The notes: generated by a model from the sequence alone, not told the origin. Shown: positions 1 through 5,069, counted from the first letter of the stretch. The stretch is 5,826 nucleotides of DNA from Bacillota bacterium (GCA_023460235.1 JAEWRE010000071.1:1-5826), one strand, 5' to 3'. Program-made: numbers and translations.

Positions 1-172
1 CTTCTGGGGTACATAGGCACAAGTCCATTCCTTCCATCCCAGTGATGGTCATGCTGACATACTTCTCTCCAGTAGATGTCCCTATATCCCACTGTCTACT
101 CCAGTCAAGACCCTCTATGTCCTTCACTACCTTGGAGACAGGGGTATGTGGATTATATACATGACTTTCCAT
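1..172 (-). CDS. hypothetical protein, N-terminal part (paralogue of the 153-695 product)
   Basis: This gene runs off the left edge of the window; 57 codons are visible. I chose the ATG at 172-170 because GGAGGA lies 5 bases upstream (183-178) and the frame stays open to the edge. Residues 23-42 or so contain LDWSRQWDI, then S-T-G-E-K-Y-V-x-M-x-I-T. The same pattern occurs near the N terminus of the gene just upstream (LDWSRQWDI, then S-S-G-E-R-Y-I-x-M-I-I-T), so the two are tandem paralogues. The start overlaps the end of the preceding gene by 20 bp in another frame, which suggests translational coupling in one operon. I recognise no known domain, signal peptide or membrane segment, and the function is unknown. 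Confidence is high that it is a gene. Confidence 0.75.
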   Translation of the reverse strand, partial: MESHVYNPHTPVSKVVKDIEGLDWSRQWDIGTSTGEKYVSMTITGMEGMDLCLCTPE

Positions 173-695
173 ATGTATCCTCCAATATGCAGTACGTCTT
201 AGCTCCAAAGCCGATGTCGCTGCGTATTATGTGAATCCTCCTGAGAGGGTCCAGGAATATCTGTAGGGCGGCGTCCCCCCCGTATATTCTTACACTTCTT
301 ACACCATCTGCACTCATGAGACTCCACAGGTCATCCAAAAATATTGCACCATACCGTTCCCTTTCGCTTGGGGACAAGTACATCATATACCACAGGTATC
401 CGGAGTATTCTCCGTCGAGGGGATCAACCATAGGACACAGGCATGCATCCCTGTCGGGGGATTCCGTTATGGACTTTATGTTGGACAGAGGGATGCACCA
501 TGCCCTCTCCCCTCCCAACTCCTCGTAGCCTGGAATATCCATGTTGTACATGGACACGCACTGTTCGTCCACATCGGTTATGATCATGTTGATGTATCTC
601 TCCCCGGATGAGAGGGCTATATCCCATTGCCTGCTCCAATCAAGCTTCCTGATATCCCTGGAGTTCCTCGACTTCCTGGATGTAGAACCAGACAT
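153..695 (-). CDS. hypothetical protein, 180 aa, DWSRQWDI paralogue family
   Basis: I do not recognise this protein. The frame is open from 743, but I prefer the ATG at 695 because GGAGGT lies 6 bases upstream. The earlier ATGs overlap the end of the preceding gene and lack a good SD. The N terminus is short and basic (SRKSRNSRD). It is followed by LDWSRQWDI and a segment shared with the next gene (S-S-G-E-R-Y-I-x-M-I-I-T). The rest is acidic and rich in aromatics, with a W/Y-rich stretch (SGYLWYMMYLSPSERERYG) in the second half. No signal peptide, clear membrane helix or catalytic motif is visible. It lies 14 bp downstream of the 145-aa gene and overlaps the next gene by 20 bp, so it is the middle gene of a three-gene operon. 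The function is unknown; a small accessory or phage protein is plausible. Confidence 0.75.
   Translation of the reverse strand: MSGSTSRKSRNSRDIRKLDWSRQWDIALSSGERYINMIITDVDEQCVSMYNMDIPGYEELGGERAWCIPLSNIKSITESPDRDACLCPMVDPLDGEYSGYLWYMMYLSPSERERYGAIFLDDLWSLMSADGVRSVRIYGGDAALQIFLDPLRRIHIIRSDIGFGAKTYCILEDTYGKSCI
178..183 (-). promoter_or_regulatory. Shine-Dalgarno site for the partial gene 1-172
   Basis: The minus strand reads GGAGGA, 5 bases before the ATG at 172. It lies inside the 3' end of the upstream paralogue. It supports the ATG at 172 as a real internal start, not a chance overlap. Confidence 0.65.
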
Positions 696-701
696 ATATG
701 C

Positions 702-707
702 ACCTCC
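702..707 (-). promoter_or_regulatory. Shine-Dalgarno site selecting the ATG at 695
   Basis: The minus strand reads GGAGGT, 6 bases before the ATG at 695-693, in the 14-bp gap after the preceding gene. It decides the start of the 180-aa protein over the in-frame upstream ATGs. Confidence 0.7.
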
Positions 708-709
708 AT

Positions 710-1147
710 TCATATCTCGGGGTACTCGGCCCATGCTATACATAGGTCGTGGTCGAACGGCTCAGACCCTGAAACCACCAGGATGCCCGCCTCATTTCCG
801 TCCTTATAGAGTATGATGTGGTTCCCTCCGGGACTGTATGGCCTAGGCGAAGTCCTCCATGCTATAGGTGAGGATACACCACGCTCCCCGTCGTCATGAA
901 GATGCGACTCCCTCTGCAGCACAGGAATCCTGGCCCACAGTTCAGGCCTGTCCCCGTACCTGTCGTTGAACAGGCATACCCTATACCCCTGCAGCAGATG
1001 GCCCGCCTTGCCGTCCTTTCCCAATCCTATATATGACCCGGCGCACGGAGGGTCGTCCACATAACTCCTCCAATATATCCTGGTCTCAGGGGAAAGTCTG
1101 ACCAGGTTCCACTTCCTTCTGATTGTCCTGATGATGTTTCCAAACAT
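710..1147 (-). CDS. hypothetical protein, 145 aa, first gene of the small-gene operon
   Basis: The frame is open from 1225, but the ATG at 1147 is the better start. AAAGGAG lies 10 bases upstream, and any longer form would run back across the promoter at 1173-1201. The protein begins MFGNIIRTIRRKWNLVRL, a basic amphipathic stretch. It continues with a mixed, Gly/Pro/Arg-rich body (for example IYWRSYVDDPPCAGSYIG) and ends in an acidic, tryptophan-containing tail (CIAWAEYPEI). I see no recognised domain, no membrane helix and no obvious similarity to the two downstream genes. It is separated from the Ro60-like gene by that gene's terminator and has its own TTGACA promoter, so it starts a new transcription unit. 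Function unknown. Confidence 0.7.
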   Translation of the reverse strand: MFGNIIRTIRRKWNLVRLSPETRIYWRSYVDDPPCAGSYIGLGKDGKAGHLLQGYRVCLFNDRYGDRPELWARIPVLQRESHLHDDGERGVSSPIAWRTSPRPYSPGGNHIILYKDGNEAGILVVSGSEPFDHDLCIAWAEYPEI

Positions 1148-1157
1148 GTACTGTGTT

Positions 1158-1164
1158 CTCCTTT
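1158..1164 (-). promoter_or_regulatory. Shine-Dalgarno site selecting the ATG at 1147
   Basis: The minus strand reads AAAGGAG with 10 bases to the ATG at 1147-1145. It sets the start of the 145-aa protein, 26 codons inside the longest open frame. Confidence 0.7.
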
Positions 1165-1172
1165 GTATGTAT

Positions 1173-1201
1173 AGGATAAAGGAACATGCCTGCCATGTCA
1201 A
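1173..1201 (-). promoter_or_regulatory. sigma70-type promoter of the three-gene operon
   Basis: On the minus strand a perfect -35 TTGACA (1201-1196) is followed after 17 bp by TATCCT (1178-1173). Transcription would begin near 1166, just upstream of the SD, giving a short leader. The -10 matches consensus at four of six positions, but the -35 and the spacing are ideal and the site lies just after a terminator. Confidence 0.7.
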
Positions 1202-1230
1202 TCGGAATTTCATGAAATTTTTCAAAAATT

Positions 1231-1257
1231 AAAAACCCTCCCGAGTGAGGGAAGGGT
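1231..1257 (-). terminator. rho-independent terminator of the Ro60-like gene
   Basis: In minus-strand RNA, ACCCTTCC pairs with GGGAGGGT (8 bp including one U-G) around a 7-base loop, followed directly by a run of U. It lies 47 bp after the stop of the Ro60-like gene. The opposite strand has no T run after the hairpin, so the terminator acts in one direction. Its stem and loop resemble those of the terminator at 2998-3028. Confidence 0.8.
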
Positions 1258-1303
1258 CTGTCAGTCAAAGAATTTCAAAAATTCTAAAATTTTCAAAAAT
1301 CAT

Positions 1304-2713
1304 CTATGCCTTGAGCAGTCTTGAAGCCATGTCCCTATATGGTCCAATGGCGTCCTCCATGAACTTCTCAGGGTTCAGGCCATCCGACAATGCAAGCTTG
1401 AATACTGACGGAGAGCATCCTGACACCAACGCTATGTTGCAGTCCTTGGAGGATGCAGCTACGTTGGCCTGACGGGAATTGACGTTCCAGAACACCAGCT
1501 TCGGCATCGGATACCCGGCCTGGGCATACTGCTCCCTTATACCGTCAAGGTTGGTGCCACGAGTACAATAATTGAACTCCATGTCGCTTATGATATAAAT
1601 CGCAGCAGGCATCTCCTCCACAGGAATGGAATTGGCCACAGCAGCATCCAGGATAAGCTTGAACACTGCCTGGAGGTCTGTCGACCCACCCCAGTCTGCA
1701 TTGAATATATCGTCCATCCTCTTGTAAAGGGTGTCGCCCTTTATCTTATGGAACTTTGGATAGTTGCTGAAGGTTATGAACTCCCCGTGGAAGAGCCCCT
1801 TGTTCCTCTCCGCAAAATACAATGCCAGAGAAACCGATACCGTGATAGGAAGCACGGATCCGGCACAGCTCCATGTCATCGAACCCGATACGTCTGCAAC
1901 TACGAGTGCATTGCGTCCGTCGGTGTAGTCGGGAAGCGCATTCCAGAGCTCCTCTGCATTGGGCGCCTTCTTAAGGGCCAGGTCATATATCTGGTATGGG
2001 TACAGTACCGATGCATTTATCTTGGCCTTGCCCTTGCGGACGGAATCCAGGTATTCCCTATATCTGTCCCCGTCATGTCTCATGAATGCATCGCCATACT
2101 TGGCTTGGACTCCGGAGGTTACCTTCGGATAATCCACCTCTGACCATCTGTTGCTGCAGAGCAAAGGTTCTGTGACCTTAAGCTGTGCACGTGCCTCCGA
2201 GAGATACTTCCTGTATTCCTTCTCCTTCATGCCAAGACACTTGGCCAAAGACTTACCATAGGAAGCCCTTGCACCTGTGACAGATGGCATCCACTTCTCG
2301 AGGAGGGAATATGTCTTTGTGTCCTTATGCTGGGCAATTACAGGACCTATGACCTTGGCTGCCTCCTGCGGTGTCAGGATTTCAAACAGGTCCTTGTAGC
2401 ATCCGTATTCATCCACGGCTTCAAGCAGGGCCTGACCATCCAAATCCTCCTTCAATGCCTGCAGGGTGTTACGGAATATAGCCTTCTCTCCCTGTCCCGA
2501 CCTGCAGTCCCTTAGATACAGAAGTATCTGGAGTGCCTTGACTCTGTCCTCGGCATAGGCCTTCATGAACAGGTCTAGGAATTCCTCCTGCCTGCCTCTC
2601 ATGGCTCCTCCCCTTGAGAAAAGGTCTACAAGGGCACTCCCTGAAGTTGTATGTGTCAGGGCTCCGTTCTCCGTATATCCAAATGTCTTTGTTGCGTCAA
2701 ATAAACTACTCAT
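1304..2713 (-). CDS. DUF2828-family Ro60-like protein (helical repeat region + vWA domain)
   Basis: This 469-aa protein has the two-part layout of the DUF2828/TROVE-like group. Residues 1-265 or so form the helical region, with family-typical stretches: TENGA near 14-18, TSGSALVDLFSRGGAMR at 23-39, LRDCRSGQGEK at 67-77 and KWMPS at 140-144. From about residue 268 follows a von Willebrand A domain with an intact MIDAS: DVSGSM (D274, S276, S278), T345 in GGSTDL and D377 in IISDMEF. Ro60 proteins combine a HEAT-like RNA-binding ring with a vWA domain and bind Y RNAs, so an RNA-binding, non-enzymatic cytoplasmic role is plausible for this relative but not shown. There is no signal peptide or membrane segment. 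The conserved TENGA block lies close to the N terminus, which supports the ATG at 2713. No SD is present; the promoter position suggests a leaderless mRNA. Two small-RNA genes lie just upstream on the same strand, and a terminator follows. Confidence 0.88.
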   Translation of the reverse strand: MSSLFDATKTFGYTENGALTHTTSGSALVDLFSRGGAMRGRQEEFLDLFMKAYAEDRVKALQILLYLRDCRSGQGEKAIFRNTLQALKEDLDGQALLEAVDEYGCYKDLFEILTPQEAAKVIGPVIAQHKDTKTYSLLEKWMPSVTGARASYGKSLAKCLGMKEKEYRKYLSEARAQLKVTEPLLCSNRWSEVDYPKVTSGVQAKYGDAFMRHDGDRYREYLDSVRKGKAKINASVLYPYQIYDLALKKAPNAEELWNALPDYTDGRNALVVADVSGSMTWSCAGSVLPITVSVSLALYFAERNKGLFHGEFITFSNYPKFHKIKGDTLYKRMDDIFNADWGGSTDLQAVFKLILDAAVANSIPVEEMPAAIYIISDMEFNYCTRGTNLDGIREQYAQAGYPMPKLVFWNVNSRQANVAASSKDCNIALVSGCSPSVFKLALSDGLNPEKFMEDAIGPYRDMASRLLKA

Positions 2714-2719
2714 AGCCTG

Positions 2720-2748
2720 AATATATCACTGAAATCTAGGTTTGTCAA
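2720..2748 (-). promoter_or_regulatory. promoter of the Ro60-like gene, predicting a leaderless mRNA
   Basis: On the minus strand TTGACA (2748-2743), a 17-bp spacer and TATATT (2725-2720) form a near-consensus sigma70 promoter. Six bases separate the -10 from the A of the ATG at 2713, so the usual start point falls on the start codon itself. No SD-like sequence lies in those six bases. The promoter lies directly after the terminator of RNA A, so the gene is probably transcribed separately from the RNAs. Confidence 0.75.
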
Positions 2749-2760
2749 TACTCTGATATG

Positions 2761-2791
2761 AAAAATCCTCTTCCTTGTGCCGGGAAGAGGA
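2761..2791 (-). terminator. rho-independent terminator of small RNA A
   Basis: In minus-strand RNA, TCCTCTTCC pairs with GGAAGAGGA (9 bp, perfect) around an 8-base loop and is followed directly by five U. The plus strand has no T run after the hairpin, so this ends the leftward transcript from the promoter at 2917-2945. Confidence 0.85.
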
Positions 2792-2910
2792 AAAACTTAG
2801 GGGGTTCATTTATTTGTATTGTGTGGGAGGTATCTGGTTGCCTATTGAATTTCAAACCCTAGAAACTTTTAAAACTGAGTTGCTGTAAGGCAACCTCACC
2901 TTCCCAATAC
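2761..2910 (-). ncRNA. small structured RNA A (candidate Y-like RNA)
   Basis: A predicted transcript of about 150 nt runs from G2910, six bases after the -10, to the terminator U run. It carries no credible ORF with an SD. Its 5' end pairs with sequence ahead of the terminator in three nested stems. These are GTATTG (2910-2905) with CAATAC (2821-2816), AGGT (2901-2898) with ACCT (2831-2828) extended by GG/CC across a bulged base, and GGTTGCCT (2895-2888) with AGGCAACC (2843-2836). An internal loop of GA opposite AGAT separates the last two. The apical loop begins TACAGCA. RNA B has the same plan, with compensated changes in the 8-bp stem. A long terminal helix with a bulge and internal loop recalls Y RNAs, and the neighbouring gene is Ro60-like; the Y-RNA identity is inferred, not demonstrated. 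I see no strong tRNA-like domain in the apical loop. Confidence 0.72.
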
Positions 2911-2916
2911 ATCAAT

Positions 2917-2945
2917 ATAATAGTATATGGAATCAGAGTTGTCAA
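2917..2945 (-). promoter_or_regulatory. sigma70-type promoter of small RNA A
   Basis: On the minus strand TTGACA (2945-2940), 17 bp and TATTAT (2922-2917) precede G2910 by six bases. An A/T-rich stretch upstream (2960-2968) could act as an UP element. The -35 lies inside the inverted repeat TTGTCA-N10-TGACAA (2939-2960). Confidence 0.8.
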
Positions 2946-2987
2946 CACCTTCTGTGACAAAAATTTTTGAAAATCGTCACTCCGTGT
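2937..2987. repeat. conserved element upstream of the RNA A promoter (copy 1)
   Basis: Positions 2937-2967 match 3204-3234 at 30 of 31 bases. Positions 2976-2987 match 5058-5069 (right flank of the IS) at 11 of 12. The element holds an inverted repeat, TTGTCA (2939-2944) and TGACAA (2955-2960), separated by 10 bases and covering the -35 of RNA A. GTCAC at 2976-2980 forms a further inverted pair with GTGAC at 2954-2958. It could be an operator for a dimeric regulator or an extended promoter module shared by the two RNA genes; no regulator is identified in the window. Confidence 0.7.
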
Positions 2988-2997
2988 TTCCAGCATG

Positions 2998-3028
2998 AAA
3001 AAGCCCTCCACCTGTGAGGGTGAAGGGC
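2998..3028 (-). terminator. rho-independent terminator of small RNA B
   Basis: In minus-strand RNA, GCCCTTCACC pairs with GGTGGAGGGC (10 bp, one U-G) around a 6-base loop and is followed directly by five U. The plus strand lacks a T run on its 3' side. Confidence 0.87.
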
Positions 3029-3179
3029 ACGAAACAAAGGAGTAAGTAATGTAGGTATCGTCAAAAGCAAAGAAGTCTTCTGGCTGCATTTGGGATACTA
3101 CCCCAATGAAATCATCCGTGTCAGTAAATCAAGTCTGCTGTGATGCAGCCTCCGACAAATTGCTCTGCCCGATTGATAC
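2998..3179 (-). ncRNA. small structured RNA B (candidate Y-like RNA, paralogue of RNA A)
   Basis: A predicted transcript of about 180 nt starts near 3179-3177 and ends at the terminator. Nested pairings close the molecule: GTATC (3179-3175) with GATAC (3059-3055), GCAA (3163-3160) with TTGC (3070-3067), GTC (3156-3154) with GAC (3077-3075), and a perfect 8-bp GGCTGCAT (3150-3143) with ATGCAGCC (3089-3082). An internal loop, GGA opposite AGAA, sits below the 8-bp stem, as GA opposite AGAT does in RNA A. The 5' arm is followed by CACAGCA, compared with TACAGCA in RNA A. Directly before the 3' arm is a 5-bp hairpin, TTGGG/CCCAA with a 7-base loop, in the place a T-arm holds in tRNA; the loop GTAGTAT is not a T-loop. 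I see no ORF with an SD. The Ro60-like neighbour suggests a Y-RNA role, by inference. Confidence 0.7.
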
Positions 3180-3183
3180 ATAT

Positions 3184-3212
3184 ATAGTAATGCAGTGCAT
3201 AATAGTTGTCAA
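3184..3212 (-). promoter_or_regulatory. sigma70-type promoter of small RNA B
   Basis: On the minus strand TTGACA (3212-3207), 17 bp and TACTAT (3189-3184) give a start near 3179-3177. The -35 lies in the inverted repeat TTGTCA-N10-TGACAA (3206-3227), as for RNA A. The IS begins 27 bp upstream of the -35, so the core promoter is intact but its distal upstream sequence has been replaced. Confidence 0.78.
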
Positions 3213-3234
3213 CACCTTTTGTGACAAAAATTTT
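3204..3234. repeat. conserved upstream element, copy 2, promoter-proximal part
   Basis: It is identical to 2937-2967 except for one base (T3219 for C2952), at a spacing of 267 bp. It carries the inverted repeat TTGTCA (3206-3211) and TGACAA (3222-3227). The distal part of the element is now on the far side of the IS, at 5058-5069. Confidence 0.8.
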
Positions 3235-3256
3235 CAACAAAGTCTGAGCAAGGAAT

Positions 3257-3276
3257 CCTTTTGCTTCAGCTGAAGG
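3257..3276 (+). repeat. left-end subterminal palindrome of the IS
   Basis: The core CTTCAGCTGAAG (3264-3275) is a perfect 12-base palindrome within a 20-base block that matches the right end at 18 of 20 positions. The two differences (C for T, G for A) sit opposite each other, so pairing is kept. Such imperfect hairpins near the ends are the TnpA recognition sites in this IS family. A wider pair, GAGCAA (3246-3251) with TTGCTC (3282-3287), may enlarge it. Confidence 0.7.
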
Positions 3277-3365
3277 AGGAATTGCTCCAAGATGACCCTT
3301 CTTCTAGTATAAGGGCTACCTGAGTATTTTTATAACCTTTTGAAAGAGCTACACTAATTATGTAG

Positions 3366-3803
3366 ATGACAAAAGATCAAAAGAAATTAGGTTTAGATAG
3401 TAATTGTAATGCGGTGTTCTCTTTGAATTACCATATAATTATATGTGTTAAATATCGAAAGAAAGCTTTCGAGAGTGAAGAGATCTCTGAGAGATGCAAA
3501 GACTTGATACGAGAATCTTCAAAGGAAATGAAAGTAGATATTTTAGGTATAGATTGTGGTAGTGACCATGTACATATCCTATGTAGAACAAAACCCACTC
3601 TCGATATTCCTAAATATATGAATTACATCAAGGGATACTCTTCAAGAGTTCTTAGAAAAGAATTCCCTGAATTAAAGAAGATTCTTTGGGGAGATGCGTT
3701 TTGGTCTCCTAGTTACTATATTGCAAGTGCAGGTAATGTGAGCTTAGATACTTTAATGAAATATGTTGAATCTCAAAGGGAAAAAGAGGAGATAGAAGAG
3801 TGA
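3366..3803 (+). CDS. tnpA: IS200/IS605 transposase TnpA (Y1 HUH)
   Basis: This 145-aa protein is the usual size for TnpA of this family. It cuts and rejoins single-stranded DNA at the IS ends through a covalent phosphotyrosine link. The HUH metal-binding motif is visible as DHVHIL (H68, H70). Further on are WSPSYYIASAG (113-123) and then KYVESQ, where Y133 is the likely catalytic tyrosine and Q137, four residues later, the likely third metal ligand. The spacing to the HUH motif matches known family members. The ATG at 3366 has only a weak purine stretch upstream (GAAAGAG); the ATG just before it runs straight into TAG. The gene overlaps tnpB by four bases (GTGA), indicating translational coupling. 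No disruption is visible. Confidence 0.93.
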   Translation: MTKDQKKLGLDSNCNAVFSLNYHIIICVKYRKKAFESEEISERCKDLIRESSKEMKVDILGIDCGSDHVHILCRTKPTLDIPKYMNYIKGYSSRVLRKEFPELKKILWGDAFWSPSYYIASAGNVSLDTLMKYVESQREKEEIEE

Positions 3804-5041
3804 GTTTTTACGCCTACGAGTTCAGAGCATACCCTACTCCTGAACAAGCTCAGAAAATCAATCAGACAATAGGTTGTGCTAGAAAGGTGTACAATCTTTT
3901 GCTTGATGATTGTCAGAGACAATACAAGGAAAGTGGGAAATTCTCTATGATGAATGTAGGTGAATTAAAGAAAAGGGAAGATTTGCAATACCTTAGAGAA
4001 GTGGATTCCATGGCATTATGTAATTCCTATATGCACCTCCAGGCAGCCTATACTTCTTTTTTCAGAAATCTTAAAAAGGGGAAATATACTCCTCCTAAAT
4101 TTAAAGCTAAGAGAGACTCAAAGCAATCATATAGTACCAACAATATTAACAATTCTATTAGGATTGAACACAAGGGTCTAAGACTTCCAAAACTTGGATA
4201 TGTAAAATGTAAATTTCACAGATTTGTAGAGGGAACTATAAAATCTGTAACAGTTAAAAGAACGAAAACAGGAAAATATTTTGTCTCTATCCTAGTGGAT
4301 AGAGAGGATAAAATAATAGAAAGAGAATGCAATACTGACTATGAGAACAGTGTTCTGGGGATAGATATGAGTATCCCGGATTTTGCAGTGTACAGTGATA
4401 ATACGAAACCCAAGATTATGCACTATCTGAGAAATTCGGAGAAAAAGCTAGCCCGAGCACAAAAAGATCTTAGTAGGAAGCAAAAGGATTCTAGGAACTG
4501 GGAAAAGCAAAGACTGAAAGTAGCTCGAATCTATGAGAAAATAGCTAATCAGAGAAAGAATTTCATTGAAGCAGAATCAGCTAGAATTGCTAAAGAGTTT
4601 GAAGCAGTGGTAGTTGAGGATATAGACCTTCACACGATGTCTAAGTGTTTTCATTTTGGAAAATCTATCTCCGATAATGGATTTGGTTATTTTAGAACCA
4701 GGCTAGAATCTAAATTAAACGCTCAGCTTAAGGACTTTGTTAAGGCTGATAGATGGTATCCTTCTTCTAAGACTTGTCATGTGTGCGGTTACGTGAATAA
4801 AGGTCTCAAACTCTCGGATAGAGAATGGGATTGTCCTTCATGTGGAACTCACCTTGATAGGGACCTTAATGCTGCTATTAATTTAAAAAACTATTATATT
4901 CGTATGCAACGTACGAACCTTGTGGAGACAGGCTCTGTGGATGACAAGCTTAGCAGCCCTAAAAAGCACCCTGTCGAGGAAGCAAGAAAAGTTGTGAGCA
5001 TGGATGAGAATCCTAAATCACAAGCCTTTTGCTTTAGCTAA
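3800..5041 (+). CDS. tnpB: TnpB, RNA-guided RuvC nuclease of the IS200/IS605 element
   Basis: This 413-aa protein is the normal size for TnpB, the ancestor-like relative of Cas12 that cuts DNA guided by an RNA from the IS right end. An N-terminal helix-turn-helix-like region (FRAYPTPEQ, then a helix with ARKVYN) is followed by the beta/REC part (KAKRDSKQSYST). The split RuvC follows with all three acidic residues: D189 in GIDMS, E273 in VVVEDID and D355 in DRDLNAA. Between the last two is a zinc finger with C326, C329, C345 and C348. It starts at GTG (3800), overlapping the tnpA stop as GTGA. The 3' end of the gene lies within the presumed guide-RNA scaffold and the right-end palindrome. It looks catalytically intact and may help keep the IS by re-cutting the empty donor site. 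Confidence 0.93.
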   Translation: MSFYAYEFRAYPTPEQAQKINQTIGCARKVYNLLLDDCQRQYKESGKFSMMNVGELKKREDLQYLREVDSMALCNSYMHLQAAYTSFFRNLKKGKYTPPKFKAKRDSKQSYSTNNINNSIRIEHKGLRLPKLGYVKCKFHRFVEGTIKSVTVKRTKTGKYFVSILVDREDKIIERECNTDYENSVLGIDMSIPDFAVYSDNTKPKIMHYLRNSEKKLARAQKDLSRKQKDSRNWEKQRLKVARIYEKIANQRKNFIEAESARIAKEFEAVVVEDIDLHTMSKCFHFGKSISDNGFGYFRTRLESKLNAQLKDFVKADRWYPSSKTCHVCGYVNKGLKLSDREWDCPSCGTHLDRDLNAAINLKNYYIRMQRTNLVETGSVDDKLSSPKKHPVEEARKVVSMDENPKSQAFCFS

Positions 5042-5068
5042 AGGTAGTTGACAAAGTGTCACTCGGTG
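4900..5068 (+). ncRNA. presumed TnpB guide RNA (omega RNA / reRNA)
   Basis: In this family the guide RNA covers the last 100-150 bases of tnpB and the right end, and its guide is copied from the flanking DNA. Here the scaffold would end at TTGAC (5048-5052) and include the palindrome at 5025-5044. The guide would be about 16 bases of flank from 5053. The left edge is a guess, as I see no processing signal. The guide would match the uninterrupted RNA B upstream element, which is the empty donor site. Confidence 0.5.
5025..5044 (+). repeat. right-end subterminal palindrome of the IS
   Basis: The core CTTTAGCTAAAG (5032-5043) is a perfect palindrome, and its stop TAA ends tnpB. It matches the left-end block with a compensated base-pair change. 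It lies 8 bases from the proposed right tip. Confidence 0.7.
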
Positions 5069-5069
5069 T
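5053..5069. repeat. conserved upstream element, copy 2, distal part (severed by the IS)
   Basis: GTCACTCGGTGT at 5058-5069 matches 2976-2987 at 11 of 12 bases. Joined to 3204-3238 it rebuilds the order and, within one base, the spacing of copy 1. It abuts the stop codon of the exonuclease gene (5071-5069), so the intact RNA B control region lay directly behind that gene. Confidence 0.65.

Larger units (their letters stand above)
3239..5052 (+). mobile_element. IS200/IS605-type insertion sequence (tnpA + tnpB)
   Basis: The element carries a Y1 HUH transposase and a TnpB nuclease in the same direction and has a matching subterminal palindrome at each end (3257-3276 and 5025-5044). There is no terminal inverted repeat and no clear target duplication, as expected for single-strand transposition. 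The right end reads TTGAC at 5048-5052. The left boundary follows TTCAAC (3233-3238). AAAGT occurs at both 3239-3243 and 5053-5057, so the ends could shift by up to 5 bp. Its genes are clearly more A/T-rich than their neighbours, consistent with a recent arrival. Both ORFs are full length with catalytic residues, so the element may still be active. Confidence 0.88.

Noticed and set aside
696..743. Earlier in-frame start for the 180-aa protein
   Set aside because: It overlaps the end of the preceding gene without a good SD, whereas GGAGGT lies 6 bases before the ATG at 695.
1148..1225. 26-codon N-terminal extension of the 145-aa protein
   Set aside because: It would overlap the TTGACA-17-TATCCT promoter and ignore the good SD before 1147.
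1748..2143. Plus-strand open frames opposite the Ro60-like gene, and similar ones at 316-816, 1245-1472, 2327-2515 and 5236-5588
   Set aside because: They lie antisense to better-supported genes, have unnatural composition, and show no SD or domain.
2859..3089. 76-aa minus-strand open frame across the small-RNA region
   Set aside because: It runs through the RNA B terminator, the upstream repeat, and the promoter and start of RNA A. It has no SD and no recognisable protein features.
2937..3234. CRISPR-like array
   Set aside because: Only two copies exist, 267 bp apart, and each is a promoter region of an RNA gene; no regular spacers.
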